64,000 bases of DNA from Oceanospirillaceae bacterium (GTDB taxonomy: Bacteria; Pseudomonadota; Gammaproteobacteria; Pseudomonadales; Balneatricaceae): positions 186,001 to 250,000 of the forward strand of contig JAPYOS010000004.1 of the NCBI GenBank assembly GCA_029938085.1. The letters are read 5' to 3'. The notes beneath the pieces are model-generated. The model was given only the letters and a program-made list of their open reading frames with translations, had not been told where the DNA came from and ran no database searches. The translations under genes and the position numbers were made by a program. Below, one piece after another: positions 28,293 through 37,162 of this stretch (positions are counted from its first letter, which is position 1; each line of letters opens with the position of its first letter).

Positions 28293-31200
28293 GTGTTAGT
28301 CAAAACCGCCTCTATACCGTCCAACATAGGTCACAAGTCTACCTGGGGCCAAACCCATGGCGCAGCATCTGCCCTTGCCATCGCAAATACGGCACAACAA
28401 CATCAAGGCCCTGTACTCGCCTTAGTCAAAGACACTGACGCGGCACTCAAACTGCGACTAGAGCTCGATTTTTTCTTAGCCGGCACAGGCCTCAACTGCC
28501 TGACTTTGCCCGATTGGGAAATCTTACCTTACGACAGCTTTTCGGCTCACCCCGACATCGTTTCAGAACGTATAAGCACCCTTAATCAGATCACCCACTT
28601 GCAGCAGGGCGTGGTCATTGTCCCTGTGGCTACGCTATTACACCGTTTGCCTCCCATGAACTACCTTGCGGGTAATAGCTTTACGTTAACTACAGGGCAA
28701 GATTTACCACAAACCCAGTTTCGCCAACGCTTAGACCAAGCCGGTTACCTACTCACCGAAACCGTGTCTCAAGCCGGCGAATACGCCTTACGTGGCGGTC
28801 TGATTGACCTGTATCCTATGGGTAGCCATGCGCCACTGCGCATAGAGTTGTTTGACGACGAAATTGAGAGCTTGCGTTATTTTGATGCCGACACCCAGCG
28901 AACCACAGCCTTAATCACCGAATTCAATTTATTGCCTGCAAGAGAATTCCCCCTAACCGAAGCCGCCATAAGTCATTTTAGGCAAAGCTTCACCAGCCAG
29001 TTTGATTTAGACCCCAAAGCCTGCCCCGTATATCAAGATGTGAGCCAAGGATTTGCTCCGGCGGGTATTGAATATTACATTCCGCTGTTTTTTAACAGCA
29101 TGTCGACCTTGTTGGATTATTTGCCCGCCACAGCATTAATCATTAAACAAGGCGATATCGAGGCCCAAGCTCACCACTTTTGGCAAGACATCGATGCCCG
29201 CTTTGAAGATTATGGTCACGACATTGAACGGCCACTGCTTGAGCCGAAGCAGTTGTTCTTGTACACCGACGAAATGTTTTACGGCCTCAAACAGTTTCCT
29301 AATATCGACTTGCAAAGCGGTGCCCTTGCTGACCCAGATGCCAACAAAGGCCAGTATAATTTAAGCGGTGCACAAAACCCGCAAGTGGCGATCAACAGTC
29401 AACTTGCAAAACCTCTGATCGCCTTACAAACGGCACTAGAAGGATCACACCAAAAGGTGTTGATATGCGCCGAATCTGCCGGACGCAAAGAAGCCTTAAT
29501 AGAACTGTTTAAAGGCTTACCTCAAGCCCCTAAAGACGTAGAAAATTGGCCCGATTTCATTACCCAAGACCATGAATTCGCCATTTGTGTTGCACCTTTA
29601 GAACAAGGTATGAACCTGCCTGAACACAAATTATTGGTGATCTGTGAAGCCCAGCTATTCGGCCAAAAAGTACTGCAACGTAGACGCCGAGACAAAGCCA
29701 CAGAAAACCCCAACACCGCCATTCACGACCTTGCCGAACTCAACATAGGTAATGCCGTAGTTCACCAAGACCATGGTGTAGGCCGTTATAACGGTTTGCA
29801 GAGCTTAAGCATAGACGGCCAAGACGCCGAATTTTTGGTATTACTTTATGCCAATGAAGCCACCCTTTATGTGCCTGTGTCTGGCATTGAACTATTGTCA
29901 CGGTACTCCGGCGGCGAAAATGCACCCTTACATAAGTTAGGTGGCGAGCAATGGACCAAAGCCAAGCGTAAAGCCGCCGAAAAAATCAAAGACACGGCTG
30001 CAGAATTACTTCACATTTACGCCTTACGCGAAGCCCGTGATGGCTATGCCTTCCCCAAACCCGACGACAGTTACCAAGCCTTTTGTGACGCCTTCCCGTT
30101 TGAAGAGACACCAGACCAAGAACAAGCCATTAAAATAGTGCTGCGCGACATGATGGCCGACCAGCCTATGGACCGGCTTGTGTGTGGCGACGTAGGCTTT
30201 GGTAAAACCGAAGTCGCTATGCGCGCCGCTTTTATGGCCGTTAACGGTGGCAAGCAGGTGGCTCTATTGGTGCCCACCACCCTACTCGCCCAACAGCACT
30301 ACGAGACTTTGCGCGACCGGTTTGCCAACTGGCCGGTTAACGTTGCGGTAATGTCACGTTTTCAAACCACCGCTGAACAAAATAAAACCATGGCTCAAGC
30401 GGAAGATGGCAAGATGGATATTTTGGTGGGCACCCATAAAATATTGCAGGGCAAGCTAAAATTCAAGCGTTTGGGTTTATTGATTATTGACGAAGAACAC
30501 CGCTTTGGTGTGCAGCAAAAAGAGTCGTTTAAAAAACTGCGCTCCGAGGTCGACATTCTCACCCTTACCGCAACCCCGATTCCTCGCACCTTAAATATGT
30601 CCATGGCAGGCATGCGCGACCTGTCGATTATTGCCACTCCCCCTGCTAAACGTATTTCTATCAAAACCTTTGTGCGCCAAGATGACACAAAAATGGTTAA
30701 AGAGGCCATTTTACGAGAGCTACTGCGTGGTGGTCAGGTGTATTATTTGCACAACGAAGTCAAAACCATAGAAAACAGTGCCGATAAATTACGCGAGCTA
30801 GTGCCTGAAGCGCGAGTCAGCGTGGCCCATGGCCAAATGCGTGAACGCCAGCTAGAACAAGTGATGGGCGATTTTTACCACAAACGTTCTAATGTCTTGG
30901 TGTGTTCCACCATCATAGAAACGGGCATCGACATTCCTACGGCCAACACCATTATCATCGAACGGGCCGACAAGTTTGGATTAGCTCAATTACATCAACT
31001 GAGGGGTCGAGTTGGGCGCTCCCATCACCAAGCCTACGCTTACCTGATGACTCCTCACCCGAAGCTGTTGAGCAAAGATGCCAACAAACGCCTAGAAGCC
31101 ATTGAGGCCACCGCAGACTTAGGTGCTGGCTTCACCTTAGCGAGTCATGATTTAGAGATTCGTGGTGCTGGTGAATTATTAGGCGAAGAACAAAGCGGCC

Positions 31201-31739
31201 AAATGCAGGGCATTGGTTTTAGCCTTTATATGGACATGCTTAATGAAACGGTTGAGGCGATGAAACGCGGCGAAACGCCTAACTTAGATCAACCGCTATC
31301 GCGCGGCGCCGAAGTTAATTTACACCTGCCTGCCTTGATTCCTGACACCTACTTGCCTGATGTACACAATCGTTTAGTGATGTACCAGCGCATTGCTAAT
31401 GCCGAACATAATGCAGCATTAAAAGAGCTGCAAGTAGAAATGATCGATCGGTTTGGTTTGTTACCGGAACAAATAAAAAACCTTTTCCGTCAAAATCGTC
31501 TAAAATTAAAAGCTCAGGCCATTGGTGTAACCCGAATAGAAGCATCAGCCGGCAGTGGTCGTATCGAGTTTGGTAGCAATACCCAAGTTGATACCATGAC
31601 CTTGGTGAAGCTGGTTCAAACGCAACCCAAACACTTTCGCTTTGAAGGGGGTTCTAGTTTACGCTTTAGCCTATCCATGGAAAAAACCGAGACCCGATTC
31701 CAACGCATGGAAGATTTGATAAAACAATTGAGTAAATAA
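28293..31739 (+). CDS. mfd: Transcription-repair coupling factor Mfd
   Basis: DNA translocase that removes RNA polymerase stalled at lesions and recruits UvrA. In 1148 residues there are a UvrB-like N-terminal domain (PDWEILPYDSFSAHPDIVSER), the RNA-polymerase interaction domain (about 475-545, VHQDHGVGRY), RecG-like helicase motifs with Walker A GDVGFGKTEVA near 630 and DEEHRFG near 731, and the TRCF C-terminal domain. A GTG start is supported by AGGAA upstream. The csiV start overlaps its stop. Confidence 0.97.
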   Translation: MLVKTASIPSNIGHKSTWGQTHGAASALAIANTAQQHQGPVLALVKDTDAALKLRLELDFFLAGTGLNCLTLPDWEILPYDSFSAHPDIVSERISTLNQITHLQQGVVIVPVATLLHRLPPMNYLAGNSFTLTTGQDLPQTQFRQRLDQAGYLLTETVSQAGEYALRGGLIDLYPMGSHAPLRIELFDDEIESLRYFDADTQRTTALITEFNLLPAREFPLTEAAISHFRQSFTSQFDLDPKACPVYQDVSQGFAPAGIEYYIPLFFNSMSTLLDYLPATALIIKQGDIEAQAHHFWQDIDARFEDYGHDIERPLLEPKQLFLYTDEMFYGLKQFPNIDLQSGALADPDANKGQYNLSGAQNPQVAINSQLAKPLIALQTALEGSHQKVLICAESAGRKEALIELFKGLPQAPKDVENWPDFITQDHEFAICVAPLEQGMNLPEHKLLVICEAQLFGQKVLQRRRRDKATENPNTAIHDLAELNIGNAVVHQDHGVGRYNGLQSLSIDGQDAEFLVLLYANEATLYVPVSGIELLSRYSGGENAPLHKLGGEQWTKAKRKAAEKIKDTAAELLHIYALREARDGYAFPKPDDSYQAFCDAFPFEETPDQEQAIKIVLRDMMADQPMDRLVCGDVGFGKTEVAMRAAFMAVNGGKQVALLVPTTLLAQQHYETLRDRFANWPVNVAVMSRFQTTAEQNKTMAQAEDGKMDILVGTHKILQGKLKFKRLGLLIIDEEHRFGVQQKESFKKLRSEVDILTLTATPIPRTLNMSMAGMRDLSIIATPPAKRISIKTFVRQDDTKMVKEAILRELLRGGQVYYLHNEVKTIENSADKLRELVPEARVSVAHGQMRERQLEQVMGDFYHKRSNVLVCSTIIETGIDIPTANTIIIERADKFGLAQLHQLRGRVGRSHHQAYAYLMTPHPKLLSKDANKRLEAIEATADLGAGFTLASHDLEIRGAGELLGEEQSGQMQGIGFSLYMDMLNETVEAMKRGETPNLDQPLSRGAEVNLHLPALIPDTYLPDVHNRLVMYQRIANAEHNAALKELQVEMIDRFGLLPEQIKNLFRQNRLKLKAQAIGVTRIEASAGSGRIEFGSNTQVDTMTLVKLVQTQPKHFRFEGGSSLRFSLSMEKTETRFQRMEDLIKQLSK

Positions 31740-32500
31740 TGCCTAAACACCACGCCGCCAAGGCCGTAATATCAACCTTTATCACACTGTTCATGTGCAC
31801 CGGCAGCAGCTTTGTTTTTGCGGCTGATGATAAGACTTGGTATCAAATTGAGGTCATCATTGCGCAGCGTACTGAGGCAACAACACACCTCGAAAACTTT
31901 GATGTTCCACCGGTTGCAGCCAAATGGCCCGCCGGGCGTAGCTTATCTAATTTTGACCCCCAACTTGGCGACCGCGACCTGTTGGAAAACACCGAATTTA
32001 TAAACTTACCCGCCGACCAAAAAATACTCAACGCTGAAGCCAGAAAACTCTCAAACAAGGGAGAACTTCAGGTGTTAAATCACCAAAGCTGGCGCCAAGT
32101 GCTCGATGCTAACAAACGCATTAACTGGATTGATATCAAAGGCGGTTACGCTTGGGGTGGACACCAGCAACTCGAAGGTAGCTTAGGTTTTAGTAAAGGC
32201 CGATATTTACATATCCATAGCAACATTCACCTCAACCAATTCCCTTCTGTGACCAGCAGCGACCTTACCAAACACAGTTTACTCAGCGCAGGTCAGAGTT
32301 TAGTACCGGTGATTAAAACCCGCTTTAGTTTGATTCAACGGCGCAAAATGCGCAGTAACGAATTACATTACCTAGACCACCCAAAGTTGATCCTACTGGT
32401 GAAAATAATTCCTTTTACGCCGGCAGAGCCCATCGTCGAATCTGAGCTTGAACCCACCACTGTACTGGTAGATCTTACGAAGCCCGCACCCGCTGAGTAA
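31739..32500 (+). CDS. csiV: CsiV-family periplasmic protein
   Basis: A 253-residue exported protein: signal peptide ending FVFA (cleavage about residue 28), then the CsiV domain beginning WYQIEVIIAQR. The Vibrio cholerae member is a periplasmic peptidoglycan-binding protein needed for cell shape under D-amino-acid stress. The start codon overlaps the mfd stop, so it is translated from the mfd transcript; this mfd-csiV pairing is common. The 3' end overlaps the convergent gamma-glutamylcyclotransferase-like gene by 26 bases. No transmembrane segment beyond the signal is evident. Confidence 0.8.
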   Translation: MPKHHAAKAVISTFITLFMCTGSSFVFAADDKTWYQIEVIIAQRTEATTHLENFDVPPVAAKWPAGRSLSNFDPQLGDRDLLENTEFINLPADQKILNAEARKLSNKGELQVLNHQSWRQVLDANKRINWIDIKGGYAWGGHQQLEGSLGFSKGRYLHIHSNIHLNQFPSVTSSDLTKHSLLSAGQSLVPVIKTRFSLIQRRKMRSNELHYLDHPKLILLVKIIPFTPAEPIVESELEPTTVLVDLTKPAPAE

Positions 32501-33071
32501 ATGCTAGCGGTACTAATTGTGCCAACAGCTGATCTATTTGCTGACTTTGGTTGTGGTCTTGTGCCCGTGGGTAGATGGGGTCATGACGGTCGTCATGCCA
32601 ATGCTCCCAATTTTGGGTATTTTCTATAAATTCGCTGGCAAACCTAGTGCTAATTTCCTGACAACCCAACACAATCACATCCAAATAGGACTGCACAATG
32701 GGCGCATCATTTAAGTGATTGCCTTGGTGAGCATACAGATAAACCCACACCACGCTGCTAGGGTTAAGCTTATCAGCGCCGTCTAGATAGTCTATTTGGT
32801 CGTGCTCAAGTTGCGCTCGAACATAATGAGTTTCGCGCTCATCAAACTTCTCCAACTCCGACTCCGGCACCTGAAACAACACCCCATTACAGGAGGCTTG
32901 TGATTTAGGCCACGCCGCTACGGCGCGCATGCCAGTGTCCTGCCATCCCACCCAAGTACGCTCCAGGCCGACAACCCTCACGGCCACAGAGTGGCCAGCA
33001 ATACCGGTAATACGCCGACTAGAACTACTAATTAAGCTGCCGTAGCCAAAAATATAATGTTGTGCGCTCAT
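32475..33071 (-). CDS. Gamma-glutamylcyclotransferase-like (GGCT/AIG2-fold) protein
   Basis: A 198-residue protein with the GGCT-fold phosphate-binding loop FGYGSL at residues 8-13 and an acidic candidate catalytic residue, E80, in FDERETHY. Family members release 5-oxoproline from gamma-glutamyl compounds or glutathione; the exact substrate is unknown here. It starts by a four-base ATGA overlap with the MscS gene and so ends the operon psrA-like / mscS / this gene. Confidence 0.75.
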   Translation of the reverse strand: MSAQHYIFGYGSLISSSSRRITGIAGHSVAVRVVGLERTWVGWQDTGMRAVAAWPKSQASCNGVLFQVPESELEKFDERETHYVRAQLEHDQIDYLDGADKLNPSSVVWVYLYAHQGNHLNDAPIVQSYLDVIVLGCQEISTRFASEFIENTQNWEHWHDDRHDPIYPRAQDHNQSQQIDQLLAQLVPLAFTQRVRAS

Positions 33072-34174
33072 GACTTTTCGTCAACCTGTGGCGGCATACT
33101 AGTGTGCATGTGTATGGTTTGTGTAGGAAAGGCAAAGTCGGCGCCATGTTGTGCGACGATTTTGCCGATCAAAGCTAACAGCTCTTGTTTAATTTCGTGA
33201 AACTCAGTCCACTTGGTGGTTTTTGTGAAGCTATAAACAAAAAAATCAACACTATGGGCATTAAAGGTATTCACATTCACCATCAGCGTCTGCTGCGTAT
33301 CAATGGCAGCGTGTAACAACAGCATTGCCTTCACGTCTTGAGTGATGGCCGCCACCTTGTCTTGATCCTCATAACGTAAACCAAAGGTTTCGTAGAAACG
33401 GCGATTTTGCATACGCGAAGGATTTTCTACAGAAATATTGGTGAAAGTGGCATTGGGCACATACAGAGGACGCATATCAAAGGTACGAATACGAGTAATG
33501 CGCCAACCAATATATTCCACCGTGCCCTCTATTTCTTTGTCTGGCGAACGGATCCAATCACCCACCGAAAACTGGCGGTCCATGTAAATCATGAGGCCAC
33601 CAAAAAAATTGGAGAGTAGATCCTTGGCCGCAAAACCAATGGCAATACCGCCCACACCACCAAACGCAAGCACGCCTGAGATAGAAAAACCAAAATGCTG
33701 CATCAACGCCAAGATGGCGGTAATTAACACCGCCGCTTTAACCAGCTTACCCATAGCCTCAACTGTGGTTTTATCCCACGCATCACGGTGTTTGCCAGGG
33801 CGTGCCAACATGGCCACAACCACATTAATTAAGCGCACTAAAAACCAAGCCATTAACACAATCAACAAGGTGTCTCTTAAACTACCGACAAAGATCAGCG
33901 TATCCGTGTCGAAGGCATGGCTAACCGTAGTCACTACCCATGCCAAACCAATCACCCATACGCCCCAAGCGAGTGGTTTTCTGGCGGCATCGAGTAAGGC
34001 ATCGTCCCATTCGTTCTCAGTTTTTGCCAACTGTACCGCTAGCCGAGTAAACAACTGACGTACTACAAAATTGAACAACAACACACCTAACACAAGCAAA
34101 AAAATCTTGCTCAAAAGTAACGATTGAAAGGTACTTATCCCTACACTTGTAAGCATTGAATCTAAGGTGTTCAC
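33068..34174 (-). CDS. Small-conductance mechanosensitive channel, MscS family
   Basis: A 368-residue channel with four or five hydrophobic helices in the first 180 residues, the pore-lining helix near GVLAFGGVGGIAIGFAAKDL, then the beta domain (GDWIRSPDKEIEGTVEYIGWR) and the alpha/beta vestibule. It should open under hypo-osmotic tension. The longer membrane part is more like YnaI/YbdG-type than E. coli MscS itself. The GTG start overlaps the upstream regulator stop by four bases and its stop overlaps the next start, so the three genes are translationally coupled. Confidence 0.9.
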   Translation of the reverse strand: MNTLDSMLTSVGISTFQSLLLSKIFLLVLGVLLFNFVVRQLFTRLAVQLAKTENEWDDALLDAARKPLAWGVWVIGLAWVVTTVSHAFDTDTLIFVGSLRDTLLIVLMAWFLVRLINVVVAMLARPGKHRDAWDKTTVEAMGKLVKAAVLITAILALMQHFGFSISGVLAFGGVGGIAIGFAAKDLLSNFFGGLMIYMDRQFSVGDWIRSPDKEIEGTVEYIGWRITRIRTFDMRPLYVPNATFTNISVENPSRMQNRRFYETFGLRYEDQDKVAAITQDVKAMLLLHAAIDTQQTLMVNVNTFNAHSVDFFVYSFTKTTKWTEFHEIKQELLALIGKIVAQHGADFAFPTQTIHMHTSMPPQVDEKS

Positions 34175-34830
34175 GATGGTTGATCTCCGATCATAGGCGC
34201 TTGCGCAGCACTGGCTAAAACTAACACCAGGTCCGACATAATTTGGTCAATTCGACGACTCTCATCGTATTCTCTTTCACAGATGGCTAACAACGCCTCA
34301 CTGCTTGATAGGGCAAATACTAAGGTCCCTAACAGATAATGAAAACGCCAAAAAAACTGTTCATTGGTCATCGCAGGCATGTACTGGCGTAACAATTTCA
34401 TAAAATATAAAAACGAGGCGCCGTATTGGTGGGTAAGGTGTTTTCGCAGGTGACCTTGAGATTGGCTATACGCCATATTGATTAGACGAGCGAACACCGC
34501 CAGACTGTGGTGGTTTTTTTGTGCTACATGCTGGCAAGAATGTGCCAAAATTGTAAACAATACCTGCAGTTCTTGTTGCTTACTGGGTTCCTGCACGGGT
34601 TGCTTTTCATACGCTGAAAGCTGATTGTGTAAATGCTGCGTTAAGGGCCTTAGAAAACGGTCTGTTACCGCTTGAATAAGGCCCTTTTTAGACCCAAAAT
34701 GATAATTAACCGCCGCCAAGTTAACTTTGGCTTTAGTGGTTATGGTACGCAGGGACGTTTCCACAAAACCGTGGGCAGCAAATTCAACTTCGGCAGCATC
34801 TAAAATACGATCAATAGTAGAATTGGTCAT
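34171..34830 (-). CDS. PsrA-like TetR-family transcriptional regulator
   Basis: A 219-residue TetR repressor. The N-terminal helix-turn-helix (ILDAAEVEFAAHGFVETSLR, then KVNLAAVNYHFGSKKGLIQAV) and the SQSQGHLRK stretch near residue 125 closely match Pseudomonas PsrA, a fatty-acid-responsive regulator, as I recall it. PsrA sites have the form AAAC-N2-4-GTTT, and the gene's own upstream region carries exactly such a site in a longer perfect inverted repeat. It heads an overlapping operon with mscS and a GGCT-like gene and diverges from an MFS transporter, both of which it likely controls. A decayed partial copy lies 2.2 kb away. Confidence 0.85.
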   Translation of the reverse strand: MTNSTIDRILDAAEVEFAAHGFVETSLRTITTKAKVNLAAVNYHFGSKKGLIQAVTDRFLRPLTQHLHNQLSAYEKQPVQEPSKQQELQVLFTILAHSCQHVAQKNHHSLAVFARLINMAYSQSQGHLRKHLTHQYGASFLYFMKLLRQYMPAMTNEQFFWRFHYLLGTLVFALSSSEALLAICEREYDESRRIDQIMSDLVLVLASAAQAPMIGDQPS

Positions 34831-34844
34831 TAGTCACTAATATT

Positions 34845-34866
34845 GTTTTAAACATACGTTTAAAAC
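34845..34866. promoter_or_regulatory. Inverted-repeat operator, PsrA type
   Basis: GTTTTAAAC-ATAC-GTTTAAAAC, perfect nine-base arms with a four-base spacer, 15 bases from the psrA-like start codon and between it and the divergent MFS gene. Its centre AAAC-N4-GTTT fits the published PsrA consensus. Probably the autoregulatory operator. Confidence 0.75.
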
Positions 34867-34880
34867 TACCACGCCTATTT

Positions 34881-34899
34881 ACACCTAGCAAGTAGGTGT
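34881..34899. promoter_or_regulatory. Second inverted repeat upstream of the first MFS gene
   Basis: ACACCTA-GCAAG-TAGGTGT, seven-base arms, with a further half CACCTAG at 34911-34917. Different sequence from the PsrA-type operator; could be a site for another regulator or a small leader hairpin. Confidence 0.35.
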
Positions 34900-34976
34900 T
34901 GGTTAAATATCACCTAGTTCCAACAGCTTAGATCAGTTAACATGGCCGCCCATTGAATATAGTAAGATTGTTTAAT

Positions 34977-36158
34977 ATGCCATTTTCATCTTTTACTCGC
35001 AACGTATGGCTACTTTGTTTAGCCCAAGTATTCGCCTTCACTGGCGCTAATGTCACCATATTTTTGGGTGGTATTGTCGGATCTCTGTTGGCACCTTCTT
35101 TAGTTCTTGCAACCTTACCTGTAGCCGCAATGATTGTAGGCACCGCCTCTGGCACCATACCTGCCGCCATATTGATGAGCAAAATGGGCCGTCGCTTTGG
35201 TTTTATGGGCGCCTCGGTTTTAGCCGCAACATCGGCATTACTGGGTGCGCTAGCCATCTGGAACGAGCTATTTTGGGTCTACTGCTTAGCCTGTTTGTGT
35301 TTAGGTGTGAGTATGGCGTTTGTGCAGCAATACCGCTTTGCCGCAGCCGAAAGCGTGCCGAGTGAGGTTGCGCCAAATGCTATTTCTGCGATTTTGTTAG
35401 CTGGCATTGCTGGCGCCTTTTTGGGGCCCAATGTCGCCAACTACGCCAAAGACTTGTTTCCAGAGCATGCCTTTGTAGGGTCTTACATTGCGCTTTCGTT
35501 AATGGTAATTATGCCTGCTTTTATATTGTCGCAGCTACGCGTACCAGAACAAAGACCAGACCTACACGAGCCCAAAGGCCGGTCAGTTAAAGCGCTGGCG
35601 ATGCAACCCGACTTTATCTTAGCGGTTATGGCAGCTGCTACCTCTTACGCTCTCATGAGTTTCCTAATGACAGCAACACCTGTAAGCATGCATGTTATGG
35701 ACGGCCACAGCATTCATGACACTGGGGTAGTCATTCAATGGCACATTGTGGGTATGTTTTTACCTTCGTTGTTTGTTGGTAAGTTAATCCGTTACTACGG
35801 CCATCGTACTATTATGTCATTGGGTATCGCCGCCATGATTATCTGCATTATTGTGGGGCAAATTAGTCAAGCATTTGCGGGCTATTGGGTGAGTTTAGTG
35901 ATGCTTGGAGTGGGTTGGAACTTCCTATTTGTAAGCGGCACAGCGCTGTTAATCACCAGCTATAAAGAAGCCGAAAAATACCGTGCGCAAGCCTTTAACG
36001 ACTTCTTGGTATTTGGGTTTCAGGCTATTGCAGCGCTATCTGCGGGTTGGTTGTTAAGCGCCACCAGCTGGAAAACCATCAATCTGATGAGCTTACCGCT
36101 ATTGGCGTTACTGTTGGTGGTCATTTGGTGGAGCCACATGAAAAAGAAAGCGCCATAA
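34977..36158 (+). CDS. MFS transporter, first paralogue
   Basis: A 393-residue, twelve-helix major facilitator. The ATG giving MPFSSFTRNVWLL aligns with the start of the second paralogue, so the TTG eight codons upstream is not used. The loop 2-3 motif appears as SKMGRRFGF, a form of the MFS DRxGRR motif. Substrate unknown; similar proteins are annotated only as MFS. It is transcribed away from the PsrA-like regulator with the operator in between, so fatty-acid-linked control is likely. Identity with the second copy is high along the whole length (for example the shared LMTATPVSMHVMDGHSI). Confidence 0.9.
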   Translation: MPFSSFTRNVWLLCLAQVFAFTGANVTIFLGGIVGSLLAPSLVLATLPVAAMIVGTASGTIPAAILMSKMGRRFGFMGASVLAATSALLGALAIWNELFWVYCLACLCLGVSMAFVQQYRFAAAESVPSEVAPNAISAILLAGIAGAFLGPNVANYAKDLFPEHAFVGSYIALSLMVIMPAFILSQLRVPEQRPDLHEPKGRSVKALAMQPDFILAVMAAATSYALMSFLMTATPVSMHVMDGHSIHDTGVVIQWHIVGMFLPSLFVGKLIRYYGHRTIMSLGIAAMIICIIVGQISQAFAGYWVSLVMLGVGWNFLFVSGTALLITSYKEAEKYRAQAFNDFLVFGFQAIAALSAGWLLSATSWKTINLMSLPLLALLLVVIWWSHMKKKAP

Positions 36159-36187
36159 CCTGATAACGCTTCCTGTGAGTTCCTATT

Positions 36188-36886
36188 CTACGCCTGGGAA
36201 CTCAACACAGACCTAGCCCACGCAACGTCATTCACAAACACCGCATCAACCCCCAACCGCTTTAGCCGCTCAAGATCTTGCGCTTCCTTCACTGTATAAA
36301 CACGAACTTTAAGCCCTCTTGCATGAGCGTCATCCACCAATGCTTGACCTGTGATTTCCGTGTGACTATGCAGCGCCTGTGCATTCATATCGACAGCAAA
36401 AAAGGCCAATTTTACTGGGCAGGAGGAAATTAAAGGAGCAATATTGAGTAACGGTAAATAGTGTTTGAGTGGAATTAACAAACGGTGGTCAAAGGCCGAT
36501 ACGCAAAACTGGCCTAACTCAAAACCGAGCTTAGCTATAGCATAACTTATCTCAGCTTCAACATGAGGCACTAAATCACCTGACTTAAGCTCGATATTCA
36601 CCTCACAACGTCCAGCAACAAACTCCAGAACCTGCCTCAATGTTGGGGGTGGATTACCATCACCAGCGTCGAGCTGAGCCCATTGGTGTGCGTTGAGGTT
36701 GGCAACAAGACCCGCCCCGTTAGTCGTGCGATCGACGCTCGCGTCATGCATCACTACCACTTGGCCAGACATTAAACGTACATCCAGCTCAATGCCATCC
36801 GCGCCGTAAGCTAACGCCAACTCAAACGCGGCCATGGAGTTTTCGGGGGCTAAATCACTGATACCACGGTGGGCGAATAACTGCAT
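36188..36886 (-). CDS. Glycerophosphodiester phosphodiesterase
   Basis: A 232-residue GDPD-family enzyme that hydrolyses glycerophosphodiesters to glycerol-3-phosphate and an alcohol. The catalytic HRGISDLAPENSMAAF at the N-terminus, the metal ligands in GIELDVRLM and the second catalytic histidine in VVMHDASVDRTTNG are present. There is no signal peptide, so it is cytoplasmic (UgpQ-like). It lies between the two MFS paralogues, just where the body of the second, lost psrA-like copy would have been. Confidence 0.92.
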   Translation of the reverse strand: MQLFAHRGISDLAPENSMAAFELALAYGADGIELDVRLMSGQVVVMHDASVDRTTNGAGLVANLNAHQWAQLDAGDGNPPPTLRQVLEFVAGRCEVNIELKSGDLVPHVEAEISYAIAKLGFELGQFCVSAFDHRLLIPLKHYLPLLNIAPLISSCPVKLAFFAVDMNAQALHSHTEITGQALVDDAHARGLKVRVYTVKEAQDLERLKRLGVDAVFVNDVAWARSVLSSQA

Positions 36887-36935
36887 GGGAACAATAACCT
36901 AAACTGTTGTGCTTGGCGGCCATTGTGCCCGTTTG

Positions 36936-37028
36936 TGTGGCTACTGCCAAGCTAACTTTAGCTTGGGTGGTTATTGTAAATCCGACGCCCGCGGCATCTA
37001 AAATACGGCCCATAGTAGCATTGCTCAT
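36936..37028 (-). pseudogene. Remnant of a second psrA-like gene
   Basis: The minus strand reads MSNATMGRILDAAGVGFT followed by ITTQAKVSLAVA. This aligns with the psrA-like start (MTNSTIDRILDAAEVEF...ITTKAKVNLAAV) after an in-frame loss of 33 bases that removes the first helix of the DNA-binding motif. Beyond this the similarity stops near the 5' side of the GDPD gene. It occupies the same position relative to the second MFS gene as the intact regulator does to the first. Confidence 0.8.
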
Positions 37029-37042
37029 TAATCAATATTATT

Positions 37043-37051
37043 GTTTTAAAC
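37043..37051. promoter_or_regulatory. Half of the PsrA-type operator, decayed copy
   Basis: GTTTTAAAC is kept with its flank (ATTGTTTTAAAC) at the same spacing from the remnant start as in the intact operator, but the partner arm has become unrelated sequence (TTACCTTGC). Confidence 0.65.
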
Positions 37052-37162
37052 TTACCTTGCAGCCGGGCCTACAGCAAGGACAACTAAGGCAAATATAGCC
37101 TATCCTCAGTTAAGTAGATCAGTTATTATAGCGACTTCTAATATATACTAAAGTCTTATAAA

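Noticed and set aside
30071-30709. Minus-strand frames opposite mfd
   Set aside because: Antisense shadows of helicase motifs in a conserved gene.
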